This document shows positions 55,995 through 64,000 of a stretch of 64,000 nucleotides of DNA, one piece after another. Positions within the stretch are counted from its first letter, which is position 1; each line of letters opens with the position of its first letter. The translations under genes and the position numbers were made by a program. The DNA comes from JAUIIK01 sp041390865 (GTDB taxonomy: Bacteria > Chloroflexota > Chloroflexia > Thermomicrobiales > CFX8). The stretch covers positions 1 to 64,000 of the forward strand of contig JAWKPC010000010.1 of NCBI GenBank assembly GCA_041390865.1, written 5' to 3'. The notes under the pieces are model-generated. The model was given only the letters and a program-made list of their open reading frames with translations, made no database searches and was not told where the DNA came from.

Positions 55995-57275
55995 TTGAGC
56001 ATCTCTCCAGTCCTCGATCCGGAAAATGAAGTCGCCGAGCCAAGACCGTTGATCGGCGCAATCGACGTCGACGCCGCGGCACTCGCGATGCCGTCGGTGA
56101 CGCTTGTCGATCGCCTCATCTCCGCCCTCTCCTATCTGAGCGTCTTTTCGGTTATCGTCATCGCCACTCGGCCCTCGACCAGGTTCATGCAGCGCCACGT
56201 GCAGATCGCGATCTCTATCTTCGTCATCCGATCGCTCTGGATGTCCGGCATAGTCGCGGCATGGTGGTGGACGGCCGAACCAATAGCCGGCGAGGGCAAA
56301 CTACAGCCCGCGATCATCGATGTCGCGAGCGCGATTACGATTGGAGCGCCGCTCTCCGACACCTGGTCGACGGGCGCGTTACCGTGGCTTCTGACGCCGG
56401 CCATCTTCACACTTGGAGCATCGATTGCCGGGCTCTTACTGGCGATTACCGGCCGCTCGGCGGACTTCCAGGCGTTCGTATCAGCCGACTGGTCAGATCC
56501 GGTCTTGAAGCGTTCGTACCTCGGCATGAGCCCGGAAGATGAGCGGACGCTCGCCCGGCGAGCCCGGGAGCGCCAGATCGAACGATTGCAGAAGTCATCC
56601 CGGATGCTTCGGACCGAGCAGGCGCGCCGTCTTCGCATTGCCGATATCGAGTCCCAACTGGAACGCATCGAGTTGCAGAGGGAGTACCACGATCAGCTCC
56701 TGGCGCTCGGCGAGATCAGCCAGCGTCGCTACGAGCAGGTCAATGCCGAACTCGACGAACAGGCAGCCCAGCTGCGGGGCCAGCTTTCCAGCCTCGAAAC
56801 GCGCATCCAGAACGCCGACGAAGCCGGCCGCGAATCCAGCGACGGCAGCCGCCTTCGAAGACCGGCCGAGACGCTTATCGAGTCTCTAGCGATCGTGACG
56901 CCGGATGGCGTGCCGATCTTCACCTACGGCCAGTTCCAGCTGGACGACGCGATCGTCGCGGGCATGCTCAGCGCGTTCGACAGCCTCAGTGAGGAAGTCT
57001 TCGGGTCGCGCGTCAGCAAGACGTCGCTGGCCGAGGGGCAGGTGCTCTATTTCGCCCACGGAGACTACGTCCTGATCATGGCGAGCTTCATCGACGAGCC
57101 TTCTCCCCGGCAAATCGAAGACCTGCGCAAGATGCTCAAGGGCTTCGAGTCCGCAAACGAGGGACCGATCGCCCGGAAGCAATACGATCCTCAGTACCTC
57201 CACGAGGTGCCGGTGCCGTTCCGCTTCGCCGAGCGTATGCCGCGCTCGTCGGCCGGCCTGTCGAGCAGCGAGTAG
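55995..57275 (+). CDS. Membrane protein with coiled coil and roadblock/longin-like C-terminal domain
   Basis: 426 residues, not assigned to a named family. Three hydrophobic segments lie in the first 160 residues (LISALSYLSVFSVIVIA; IAISIFVIRSLWMSGIVAAW; TPAIFTLGASIAGLLLAI). Then comes a long charged coiled coil (about 185-285, with heptads in RIADIESQLERIELQREY). The last domain (about 300-390: SLAIVTPDGVPIFTYGQF, LYFAHGDYVLIMASFIDEP) has the alternating strand-helix-strand pattern and turn spacing of roadblock/LC7 or longin folds. The TTG start at 55995 is the first reasonable one, without a strong ribosome-binding site. It is followed by mnmA on the same strand. Confidence 0.6.
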   Translation: MSISPVLDPENEVAEPRPLIGAIDVDAAALAMPSVTLVDRLISALSYLSVFSVIVIATRPSTRFMQRHVQIAISIFVIRSLWMSGIVAAWWWTAEPIAGEGKLQPAIIDVASAITIGAPLSDTWSTGALPWLLTPAIFTLGASIAGLLLAITGRSADFQAFVSADWSDPVLKRSYLGMSPEDERTLARRARERQIERLQKSSRMLRTEQARRLRIADIESQLERIELQREYHDQLLALGEISQRRYEQVNAELDEQAAQLRGQLSSLETRIQNADEAGRESSDGSRLRRPAETLIESLAIVTPDGVPIFTYGQFQLDDAIVAGMLSAFDSLSEEVFGSRVSKTSLAEGQVLYFAHGDYVLIMASFIDEPSPRQIEDLRKMLKGFESANEGPIARKQYDPQYLHEVPVPFRFAERMPRSSAGLSSSE

Positions 57276-57357
57276 CGGCGGGTACAATTGAGAAACGGCG
57301 GCGGTCGAACACCGTCGATCCGCAGTATTCGTATTGCTCCCGGATCTCAGAGATATC

Positions 57358-58584
57358 ATGACAGCCACTTCAACACAGGGAACCCCGACGCCCTCAGCAA
57401 TCTCAGATATTCCGTTGCTCGATCCCGAGACGTCCCGCGCACTTTTCGAGCGCTACGACGTTGGTCCGCGAGACGGCGACGGGCGCCTGACGGTCGTCGC
57501 CATGAGCGGCGGGGTCGACTCGGCGGTCACTGCCCTGTTGCTGCGGGAGCGCGGCTATCGCGTCGTCGGAATCAACATGCGCCTCTACACGCCTCCCGAG
57601 GGCGAAGAGTATCCGAACCCGTGCTGCGCCCCTGAAGCCCTTGAAGATGCGCGGATGGCGGCTCACCGCATCGGCGTGCCGTTCTACCCGATCAATCTCG
57701 AGCGCGAGTTCAAAGAGACGGTCATCGACTATTTCGTCGATGAATACGCGCGCGGCCGCACACCGAATCCCTGCCTCGAATGCAACCGCGAGGTGAAGTT
57801 CAAGGCGCTCATCGACCGGGCAAGGAGAATCGGCGCCAGCCGTCTGGCAACCGGACATTACGCGCGCATCGAGCAGAGCGCTGACGGGGTGTTCCATCTG
57901 CGGGAAGCGGTTGACGAATCCAAGGATCAGTCCTACGTGCTCTACGCCATGGACCAGGAGCAGCTTGGGTTCATGATGTTCCCGCTCGGGAACCTACTGA
58001 AGTCGGAAGTGCGGGAGATCGCCGGGATCTACGGCCTCGACGTTGCGAACAAGCCCGACAGTCAGGAAACATGCTTCGTCGGGAAGGGGGCCTACGCCGA
58101 ATTCGTCCTGTCCAGGCGTCCCGGACTCGACCGTCCCGGCAACATCGTCATGCACGACGGCCGCGTGGTAGGCCAGCACGACGGGCTCATCGGCTTCACT
58201 GTCGGCCAGCGGCGCGGTATCGGCGTCGCCTATCACGAGCCGCTCTATGTGCTGGCCCTCGACACCGAACACAATCAGCTCGTTGTCGGCACACGGGATG
58301 AGCTGGAGTTCACCTCTCTGATCGCCAGACGAGCGACGCTGACGTCCGGTGTCTGGCCCGACAGGCCGTTCGAAGCGGAAGCCCGGGTGCGTTACCAGGG
58401 CGAGCGGTACCATGCCGTGATCGAGCCTATCGGCCCGGAGAAGCTGAGAATCAAGTTCGCGGAGCGTCCGCGAGCGGTCGCTCCCGGCCAAGCGGTCGTT
58501 CTCTATAACGGTGACGAGGTTATCGGGGGAGGGACGATCGACTCCGGTGAGACGGTCGTCCATCTGGAACTCAATCCATCCTGA
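57358..58584 (+). CDS. mnmA: tRNA-specific 2-thiouridylase
   Basis: 408 residues from ATG 57358. Adds sulfur to U34 of tRNA-Lys, -Glu and -Gln. Seen: the PP-loop VVAMSGGVDSAVTALLL, NMRLYTPPEG, the first catalytic Cys in TPNPCLECNREVKFKAL, ATGHYARIE, KDQSYVLYAMDQEQL, and the second catalytic Cys in PDSQETCFVGKGAYAEF. The N-terminal 35 residues before the PP-loop are an extension not needed for activity. The upstream start at 57334 would add only eight more residues. Confidence 0.94.
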   Translation: MTATSTQGTPTPSAISDIPLLDPETSRALFERYDVGPRDGDGRLTVVAMSGGVDSAVTALLLRERGYRVVGINMRLYTPPEGEEYPNPCCAPEALEDARMAAHRIGVPFYPINLEREFKETVIDYFVDEYARGRTPNPCLECNREVKFKALIDRARRIGASRLATGHYARIEQSADGVFHLREAVDESKDQSYVLYAMDQEQLGFMMFPLGNLLKSEVREIAGIYGLDVANKPDSQETCFVGKGAYAEFVLSRRPGLDRPGNIVMHDGRVVGQHDGLIGFTVGQRRGIGVAYHEPLYVLALDTEHNQLVVGTRDELEFTSLIARRATLTSGVWPDRPFEAEARVRYQGERYHAVIEPIGPEKLRIKFAERPRAVAPGQAVVLYNGDEVIGGGTIDSGETVVHLELNPS

Positions 58585-58595
58585 GGAGTCCCTAT

Positions 58596-58881
58596 ATGTC
58601 TCCAGCGCTGGTGCTCAGCGTCGTTTCGGCAATCTTTCTCGGCTGCATCTTCCACGTCGTAGCGGGCCGGCGCATCTGGCAGTGGCCGCTCTTCGTTGGG
58701 ATGGCGCTTCTCGGGTTCTTCGGCGGTTTTCTAGCTAGGTGTGACCTGGAACATCGAGTGGATGAGAGTCGGCGATGTTCCCATGCTGATCTCGGCACTC
58801 GGAGCGCTCGCGTCAACCAGTCTGGCCTCGTTCTTCTCGGCGCCGCGCGCGTCTGCTCCGCCCGCCAGACAGAACTCTTGA
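58596..58881 (+). CDS. Small membrane protein (one frame shift)
   Basis: Starts 11 bases after mnmA with an ATG spaced from GAGGAG. The first frame gives two hydrophobic segments (LVLSVVSAIFLGCIFHVVAG; WPLFVGMALLGFFGGFLA). Near 58738 the frame must change to read VTWNIEWMRVGDVPMLISAL and ASTSLASFFSAPR to a stop at 58881, about 95 residues in all. The restored text has a third hydrophobic stretch. Family unknown. The shift fits one extra or two missing bases. Confidence 0.55.
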
Positions 58882-58940
58882 GTCCGGTTATGCGACAATA
58901 GTTTCAAATAAACGGGGCGCTCCGGTGGGAGAGGGTTGGA

Positions 58941-59417
58941 TTGGATCAATCCACCGACTACAGCGAAATACCAGACGAGGGCCGTAGTTTCGGGCAACTG
59001 CTGACATATTTTCTGATCGTCGTCGTCGCGTTGCTCGTCGTCGTAGGGATACCGGCGGGTCTGTTCATTCTCGGTGACGAGGATGCATCGGCACTCGAAC
59101 GGCTGCGGGATACGGCGATAGTCCTGATGGGTGTGCTCTGGCTGATTATCTTGCTCTTGCTTTCCATCATGGTCTTCGTCATGGTCTGGGTCGCGTTCCA
59201 GATCAAGAACCGTGCCCTGCCGATGCTCGAGGAAATTCTGGCAACGGTCAAGGATACGTCCCACGAGACGACAGAGACGGTCAAACGAGCACGCGGCACT
59301 GTCGAGTTCGTCAGCGAACGCATCGCATCACCAGTGATTTCGACGCTCTCGACGGCGGCCCGATGGCGAGCTACGGCGCGAATGTTCGTCACCGGCGACA
59401 AGAAGAAGCGCAGATAA
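58941..59417 (+). CDS. Hypothetical membrane protein, two helices
   Basis: 158 residues from a TTG start with GGGAGAGGG upstream. Two strong hydrophobic helices (LTYFLIVVVALLVVVGIPAG and LMGVLWLIILLLLSIMVFVM) are followed by an amphipathic stretch (LPMLEEILATVKDTSHETTE) and a basic end (TGDKKKRR). The layout resembles small DUF948/YtxH-like stress proteins but no family is certain. Same strand as, and probably in one transcript with, the single-helix protein downstream. Confidence 0.6.
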   Translation: MDQSTDYSEIPDEGRSFGQLLTYFLIVVVALLVVVGIPAGLFILGDEDASALERLRDTAIVLMGVLWLIILLLLSIMVFVMVWVAFQIKNRALPMLEEILATVKDTSHETTETVKRARGTVEFVSERIASPVISTLSTAARWRATARMFVTGDKKKRR

Positions 59418-59449
59418 CATCCGAGCAATGAGCGGGAAGGTCCACCTAC

Positions 59450-59809
59450 ATGCGAATCATCGGAAGACGGCGCTCACGTAGACAGCGCGTTGCCAAAGAA
59501 GTCAAAAACCTCCGGAAACGAATGCCGGCAGCGTCGGATTTGCCCGACAGCATCCGGTCGGAAATGCCGGATCTCGACGTCCGGCGCCGAATCTCGCGAG
59601 ACAGCGGAAGCAGCGAATCACCGATGCTCTCCCTGGCAGGTGGGCTCCTGCTTGGCCTCCTGGTCGGCATCGTCGTCGCCGTGCTGTTGATCGCCCGCAA
59701 CGAGGAAGAGGGGGCATCCAGCGAGCGGCAGACCGGCATCACCCTTCTGACCGATCATGGACCAGACGATCAATCATCCAGTAGCGAGAGCACGGCCGTC
59801 ACCGGCTGA
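59450..59809 (+). CDS. Hypothetical single-helix membrane protein
   Basis: 119 residues. A very basic N-terminus (MRIIGRRRSRRQRVAKEVK) precedes one helix, LSLAGGLLLGLLVGIVVAVL, with small-residue spacing, then a Ser/Asp-rich tail. It resembles YtxH-type proteins in layout only. It lies 32 bases after the preceding two-helix protein and before a palindromic terminator. Confidence 0.55.
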   Translation: MRIIGRRRSRRQRVAKEVKNLRKRMPAASDLPDSIRSEMPDLDVRRRISRDSGSSESPMLSLAGGLLLGLLVGIVVAVLLIARNEEEGASSERQTGITLLTDHGPDDQSSSSESTAVTG

Positions 59810-59851
59810 AAATCGGCGCTACCGTTAGCTACATCAGTTTCATGACGTGAA

Positions 59852-59879
59852 ACGGGAGAGCGGAATTCCGCTCTCCCGT
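59852..59879. terminator. Bidirectional hairpin terminator
   Basis: A perfect 28-base palindrome (half site ACGGGAGAGCGGAA) lies between two convergent genes. Flanking sequence is not strongly T-rich on the plus side (CGTCGTT); on the minus strand it is followed by TTCACG. Position suggests use from both directions. Confidence 0.6.
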
Positions 59880-59918
59880 CGTCGTTGCGGCCCATACGGA
59901 CGCAGGCAAGGGATGAGG

Positions 59919-60948
59919 CTAATCCTCATCGCGCAGCAACGGCAGTGTCGAGCAGTGGATGCCGCCGCCGTTTTTACGCACTTCGCTATAGGGCACTTCG
60001 ACGGTTTCGATCCCGGCGGCATGAAGACGCTCGACCGTTCGGGGAGCAGCTTCGGAGATGAGGATTCGACCCGGCCGGACGGCCAGCGAATTCACGGCAT
60101 GGCCCTCGCCAGGCCAGACGTGGATCGGTTCGATATCCAGCGCTTTGAGCTCATCCAGGAACCAGTAGGGAAGCCGGGTGACGTTGATCAGAGCTCTGTC
60201 GTGGTCGACCATGACGATGCCACCATCGAGATGGAGGGCATGCCCGGTCAGCGGCACGCGGATCAAACGTACTCCCGTTACGGCCAGCGCTTCTTCCAGC
60301 TGCCTGACCCCCTCCTCGTTTTGCCGGAAGGACATGCCGACGGCCGCCGTCGAGCCATTGAGAAAGCAGAACGACCCGCCCTCCAGCAACCCGGTTCCGG
60401 CAATCGTCCGAATGATCGGTATCCCAAGTCCGGCGAGTACCCGGGTCACGTAGGCTTCTTCACCCCGGCGCCCGGTGCCGTATGGAACCCCGACGGGCCC
60501 CATCCGGCAGATGATCGCACCGCCGTTGATGGCGATCGCCATGTCACGCGTGAAGACGGATTTCACGTCTCCGGCCGATCCCTCGATATCGACGATCTCG
60601 ACGCCCTCGGACTCGAGAGCGGAACGCAGCCCGTCATGCTGCGCCTGCATGAGCGGGATGTCGGGCGGGTTGAGGTCGCGCCAGTACCACTGCTCGCGAT
60701 CGTCGATCAACGCCTCGATCGTGTCATCGTATTTATCGGGATCGATTCGTTCCATCTCGCGGCCGGGCGGTGCAGCGCGACCTTCCGAGCCTGCCGACAT
60801 CGTTGAGAACTCCCCATCGCTGGCCCCAGACCCGTTCCTGCATATCCGGATCGTGGAAGGCCGGCTCGGCGCGCGGCGGAATGCGCTCGAGCACGACATG
60901 GTAATAGGCTTCGGAGTTCCTGATCGATCCATCCTGCTCATTCGTCAC
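59919..60948 (-). CDS. Amidinotransferase/arginine deiminase-family hydrolase (two frame shifts near 5' end)
   Basis: About 342 residues. The N-terminus from GTG 60948 reads SEAYYHVVLERIPPRAEPAF and WGVLNDVGRL. Two shifts within about 60755-60790 are then needed, through KVALHRP, to reach GREMERIDPDKYDDTIEAL, after which the frame is intact. The catalytic His is in TGHALHLDGGIVMVDHD and the catalytic Cys in GGGIHCSTLPLLRDE, as in dimethylarginine dimethylaminohydrolase and arginine deiminase-type enzymes; the substrate is probably arginine or a methylated arginine. The start shares one base with the upstream lipoprotein stop. Confidence 0.78.
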
Positions 60949-61454
60949 TATCGCGCCCCCTCACACTCAACGATCGCCGCTCCGGTATCGTCGACATGAT
61001 AGACAACCTGCGCCCCGAGAACGCTCAACACGACTTCGTAGCCGCTGGTCACAATCTGGGCATAGGACCGCCCACGCTCCGGACAGCCGAGCGCCGTTGA
61101 GGACCAGGTGGCAGGTTCGTAGCTGAAGAGTTCGACAGCAGCCCTGATTACTCCATAGTCATCGATCGCCCGATCGACCACCAGGTTTACCGGTTCCGGC
61201 ACCGGGTACACGGTCGGGCTGATTACCGATGTCGGACGGATGAATGGAGTCGAGGACGGATCGACCGACGCGAATGTGGCGGTCGAGACAGAGGCGGTTG
61301 ATTCGACCACCGTCGGAAGTGGTTGCCGGTCAGGATCAGCGTCGCTTCCTGCATCGCCGCCGACGCAACCAGCGAGGACAAGCAATGCAAAGGCACAGCC
61401 GACGCCTGCCAGCAGGCAGGCGCGATGACTGAAATTGCTGGCGCGTTCGAACAA
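60948..61454 (-). CDS. Lipoprotein of unknown function
   Basis: About 168 residues. TTG 61454 is chosen because GGGAG lies five bases upstream and it gives a 30-residue signal peptide with a clean lipobox (LLVLAGC). The longer frame to 61547 would bury the signal peptide in the middle. A Ser/Thr/Pro linker leads to a C-terminal domain with WSSTALGCPERGRSYAQIV and GYEVVLSVLGAQVVYHVDD; domains of this type recur in Chloroflexota and other secreted proteins and have no settled function. Two conserved Cys (in ALGCPE and the terminal VECEG) may pair. Confidence 0.7.
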   Translation of the reverse strand: MFERASNFSHRACLLAGVGCAFALLVLAGCVGGDAGSDADPDRQPLPTVVESTASVSTATFASVDPSSTPFIRPTSVISPTVYPVPEPVNLVVDRAIDDYGVIRAAVELFSYEPATWSSTALGCPERGRSYAQIVTSGYEVVLSVLGAQVVYHVDDTGAAIVECEGAR

Positions 61455-61547
61455 TCGTGCTCCCGATTCCGGGTCTCCGGAGAACCTATCGTTGGGCTTC
61501 GTCGCGTATTCTAAGGTGTTGCCACTATCAGGCGCGAGGAGACGCAT

Positions 61548-62462
61548 ATGACTGAGAACCGAAACATACGCTGGATAACTGTTGGAACGCTTGCAACCGG
61601 CCTGCCGTTACGCATCGCAATCCACGAGATCGACGGTGATCGCGACGGGCCCACGGTCGGGATCAGCGCGTCGGTACATGGAGACGAGGTGACACCCGTT
61701 GAAGCAGTCCGCCGCCTGCTGGCGGAGATTTCACCGGCCGATATCTCCGGACAGCTCGTCGTCGCACCGGTTGTGAATCCACTCGCGTTCCAATCCCACA
61801 CCCGCCACACGCCGCAGGACATGCAGAACCTGAACCGGGTCTTCCCGGGAGACGCCGACGGTTGGCTCACCGAACAGCTCGGCAGGAAATTCGTTGACGA
61901 ATTCCTCGAAGATCTCGATGTCCTGCTCGACTTGCATGCCGGAGGAGCGCTCGCAACGGTCGATTATGCCTACATCGATAACGACGAGAATCTGTCTCGC
62001 ACGTTCGACACGCCCATTCTCTACCGGGGTCCGGGCTATCAGGGAACGCTGAGCGCCGAGGCCGTACTGCGAGGCATCCGCTGCGTCGTCACGGAATTCG
62101 GCGGCGGCCTGATCGCCGACCAGACGTACATCGAGCGCACCGTCGCTGGACTACGCAACGCCCTCTGCCACGTCGGAATGCTGGACGGAGAGGTCATCGA
62201 CTTTGGTCCGAAAAAGATCGTCGACGAGCTTGCTGTCATCCGGCCTCACCACGGCGGCCTACTCGTCCCCGAGATCGGCATCGACCGGATCGGCGATAGG
62301 GTCGACGGGGGCACGCTTCTCGGAACCGTCGTCAACGCCCAGACATTCGAGCCGCTGGAGGAGATCAGGGCGCCATTCGAACGCTCGTTGATGGTGCTGC
62401 TCCGCGGGGTCACGACGCGCATCGAGGCTGGCGACTACGCCTACATCATCGCGAACGGATAG
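61548..62462 (+). CDS. Succinylglutamate desuccinylase/aspartoacylase-family (M14) zinc deacylase
   Basis: 304 residues. Zinc ligands are the His and Glu in ISASVHGDEVTPVEAVR and a later His in VLLDLHAGGALATVDYAY; the general-base Glu is in RCVVTEFGGGLIADQTY. This is the AstE/AspA layout, which removes acyl groups from N-acyl amino acids. The exact substrate is not clear. The ATG has GAGGAG seven bases upstream. It leads a plus-strand group with the small protein and amidase that follow. Confidence 0.87.
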   Translation: MTENRNIRWITVGTLATGLPLRIAIHEIDGDRDGPTVGISASVHGDEVTPVEAVRRLLAEISPADISGQLVVAPVVNPLAFQSHTRHTPQDMQNLNRVFPGDADGWLTEQLGRKFVDEFLEDLDVLLDLHAGGALATVDYAYIDNDENLSRTFDTPILYRGPGYQGTLSAEAVLRGIRCVVTEFGGGLIADQTYIERTVAGLRNALCHVGMLDGEVIDFGPKKIVDELAVIRPHHGGLLVPEIGIDRIGDRVDGGTLLGTVVNAQTFEPLEEIRAPFERSLMVLLRGVTTRIEAGDYAYIIANG

Positions 62463-62542
62463 CAGGACCGGTTCCGGGCCGGGCGTTTCGGTCTACACTG
62501 CGCTGGCATCACGGAGGATCCGGTTCGGGAAGGAACAGACTG

Positions 62543-62743
62543 ATGGCAGACGAAAAACTGGTGGACGCATTCGTCGCCCAGGTGCGTGCCTCGATCGATC
62601 ACGACATTGAAGACGAGCACATCGAACGAATACGCAAGGGCATCGATGACAAGCTGAATCAGGGAGCGACCCTGCGGAAGTACCCGCTGGAGAACGGCGA
62701 CGAACCATTTACCGTCTTCCGCGCATATCGGGACGAGAGCTAG
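62543..62743 (+). CDS. Small amidase-associated protein, AtzG/GatC-like
   Basis: 66 residues, ATG with GGAAGGAAC upstream. The helical text (VDAFVAQVRASIDHDIEDEH, IERIRKGIDDKLNQGATLRK) and its place two bases before an amidase gene suggest a small partner subunit like AtzG or GatC, which stabilise amidase subunits. Sequence similarity to those families cannot be proven by eye. Confidence 0.55.
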   Translation: MADEKLVDAFVAQVRASIDHDIEDEHIERIRKGIDDKLNQGATLRKYPLENGDEPFTVFRAYRDES

Positions 62744-62745
62744 CG

Positions 62746-64000
62746 ATGACTTCACAGTACAAGACGATTGATGAACTCGGACGGATGCTCCGTTCCGGCG
62801 ACACGACCCCGACACAGCTTGCCCGGGAAGCGATCGAGCGGCTGGATACCGTCGGCCGCGAGCTCAACGCTGTCGTCACGATCACCGAAGAACGGGCGAT
62901 GCGCGAAGCGGAAAACGCCGAGCGCGAGATGAAGGAGGGCATCGACCGCGGCCCGCTGCACGGCATTCCCTATGGCGCCAAGGACCTCCTCGCTGCCGTC
63001 GGCTACCCGACGTCCTGGGGAGCGGAACCGTACAAGGATCAGGTCTTCGACGAGGATGCGACCGTCGTCCGGAAACTTCGCGACGCCGGAGCGGTGCTGG
63101 TCGCCAAGCTGGCGATGATCGAGCTTGCCGGAGGCGCTGGCTACGAGCAGCCGAACGCATCATTCACCGGTCCGTGCAAGGTGCCCTGGAACCAGAACGC
63201 CTGGAGCGGCGGTTCGTCAAGCGGCTCCGGCGCGGCGGTCGCCTCGGGCTGCGTGCCATTCGCGATCGGCTCGGAAACAGCGGGATCGATCCACTCACCG
63301 GCCAACAACTGCGGCACGGCCGGCCTTCGTCCGACCTTCGGGCGGGTTAGCCGCTCCGGCGCGATGGCGCTCTCCTGGACGATGGACAAGATCGGCCCGC
63401 TAGCCCGGACTGCCCACGACTGCGGGCTTGTCCTGGATGCGATCGCCGGGAACGATCCAGCCGATCCGTCGTCGATGCGCGAGAGCTATCACTACCCCGG
63501 CACGGCCCTGCCGGCGCGACCGTATCGGTTCGCGGTGATCCCATCGGAAATTCACAGCGCCCAGTCTGAGGTCGTCGAGAACTTTCAGGCGTCGGTCGAG
63601 ATCCTCAGCCAGTACGGCTCGGTCGAGGAAGTCGAGCTGCCGGAGCATCCATACTCGGAAGTCACGGCACTCGTCATCCGGGCCGAGATGGCATCGATCT
63701 TCGAAGACGCGATCCGGTCCGGGAAGCTCCGCAACCTGACAGCGCCGGAGGACCGGATCAATCCGTACACGGCGCTGGCGATCCCGGCCGTCGATTATCT
63801 GCGGGCGATGCGCTTGCGGGCGAAAATCTGCCACGACGTCGACACCCTGTTCAGCGGTTATGACGCCATCCTGACGCCGACGATGCCGAACGTCGCGCCG
63901 CCGATCGACCAGAGCTTCAACGCGTTCGACTCCAGCCGCCGACGGCGTACCTTCGGTTCGGCGGTCAATATCACCGGCACGCCCGGCATCGCAGTCATGA
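62746..64000 (+). CDS. Amidase signature family protein (3' partial)
   Basis: 418 complete codons are visible before the window ends; no stop is reached. The Ser-cisSer-Lys triad is clear: Lys in GIPYGAKDLLAAVG, cis-Ser in WSGGSSSGSGAAVASG, and the nucleophile in IGSETAGSIHSPANNCG. The family includes amidohydrolases acting on aryl, acyl or ureido amides and GatA; the small preceding gene suggests a two-subunit AtzE- or GatA-like arrangement. GatA proper is less likely because no gatB is present nearby, but the next gene is out of view. Confidence 0.88.
   Translation, partial: MTSQYKTIDELGRMLRSGDTTPTQLAREAIERLDTVGRELNAVVTITEERAMREAENAEREMKEGIDRGPLHGIPYGAKDLLAAVGYPTSWGAEPYKDQVFDEDATVVRKLRDAGAVLVAKLAMIELAGGAGYEQPNASFTGPCKVPWNQNAWSGGSSSGSGAAVASGCVPFAIGSETAGSIHSPANNCGTAGLRPTFGRVSRSGAMALSWTMDKIGPLARTAHDCGLVLDAIAGNDPADPSSMRESYHYPGTALPARPYRFAVIPSEIHSAQSEVVENFQASVEILSQYGSVEEVELPEHPYSEVTALVIRAEMASIFEDAIRSGKLRNLTAPEDRINPYTALAIPAVDYLRAMRLRAKICHDVDTLFSGYDAILTPTMPNVAPPIDQSFNAFDSSRRRRTFGSAVNITGTPGIAVM

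Noticed and set aside
61545..61550. Head-to-head start codons sharing CATATG for the lipoprotein and M14 genes
   Set aside because: The lipoprotein start is better placed at TTG 61454, which has a ribosome-binding site and gives a proper signal peptide; the longer frame is an extension.
1..64000. tRNA, rRNA, CRISPR, prophage or transposase genes
   Set aside because: No cloverleaf-like sequence, evenly spaced direct repeats, phage structural genes or transposase motifs were found on either strand.

Overview
The window is one 64 kb stretch of GC-rich, gene-dense bacterial chromosome, open at both ends. A gene truncated at its 5' end starts at base 1 and an amidase truncated at its 3' end runs off base 64000. 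No rRNA, tRNA, CRISPR array, transposase or phage gene was seen. The content suggests a Chloroflexota bacterium, perhaps near Thermomicrobia/Sphaerobacter. Pointers are a secreted subtilase carrying a domain I know mainly from Chloroflexota, an F420-type luciferase-like oxidoreductase, Asp-box lipoproteins, many GTG/TTG starts and a complex I cluster. This placement is inference.

Layout. 1-3.5 kb: exported proteins (a protease tail with CARDB repeats, an Asp-box lipoprotein). 3.5-10.6 kb: an MFS exporter, a VOC protein, two divergent ClC genes and arginase. 10.6-17.4 kb: argS, aldehyde dehydrogenase, pepA, an inverted-repeat element beside a small Cys-rich ORF, and a hypothetical gene. 17.5-21.4 kb: a beta-lactamase-fold protein coupled to a CaiB-type CoA-transferase, a TSUP exporter, and ureidoglycine aminohydrolase. 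21.5-30 kb: a secreted beta-propeller, serA with a HAD nucleotidase, a subtilase, and gamma-glutamyltransferase. 30.1-37.1 kb: a MerB-family gene with an in-frame UGA, an alpha/beta hydrolase, slipin-nfeD, folC, an LLM oxidoreductase, and a 2H phosphoesterase. 37.1-49.3 kb: complex I genes in two blocks, nuoHJKLMN and nuoABCD, separated by a PhzF-like gene and a decayed toxin-antitoxin module. 49.4-54 kb: maf, a TrmA/RumA-type RNA methyltransferase, and a PASTA-tailed class A PBP. 54.3-64 kb: unknown membrane proteins, mnmA, an amidinotransferase, a lipoprotein, an M14 deacylase, and a small protein/amidase pair.

How the genes work together. The nuo genes encode the membrane arm plus B, C and D of a proton-pumping NADH-dehydrogenase-type complex; E, F, G and I are not here. 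Arginase, the amidinotransferase, AllE, the amidase, the M14 deacylase, PepA and GGT all break down nitrogen compounds or peptides, which suggests a heterotroph using amino acids and peptides.

Two points need care. First, at least eight genes, several of them normally essential, show one or more single-base frame shifts, and most look like missing bases. Assembly error is the simplest explanation, so these genes are annotated across the shifts. Second, the most interesting locus is the MerB-family gene at 30171-30854. An in-frame UGA lies 62 residues after the CxxD cysteine, where the family's second catalytic cysteine is expected, and it is followed by a SECIS-like hairpin with a GGUC loop. 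It is a candidate selenocysteine organomercurial-lyase homologue.
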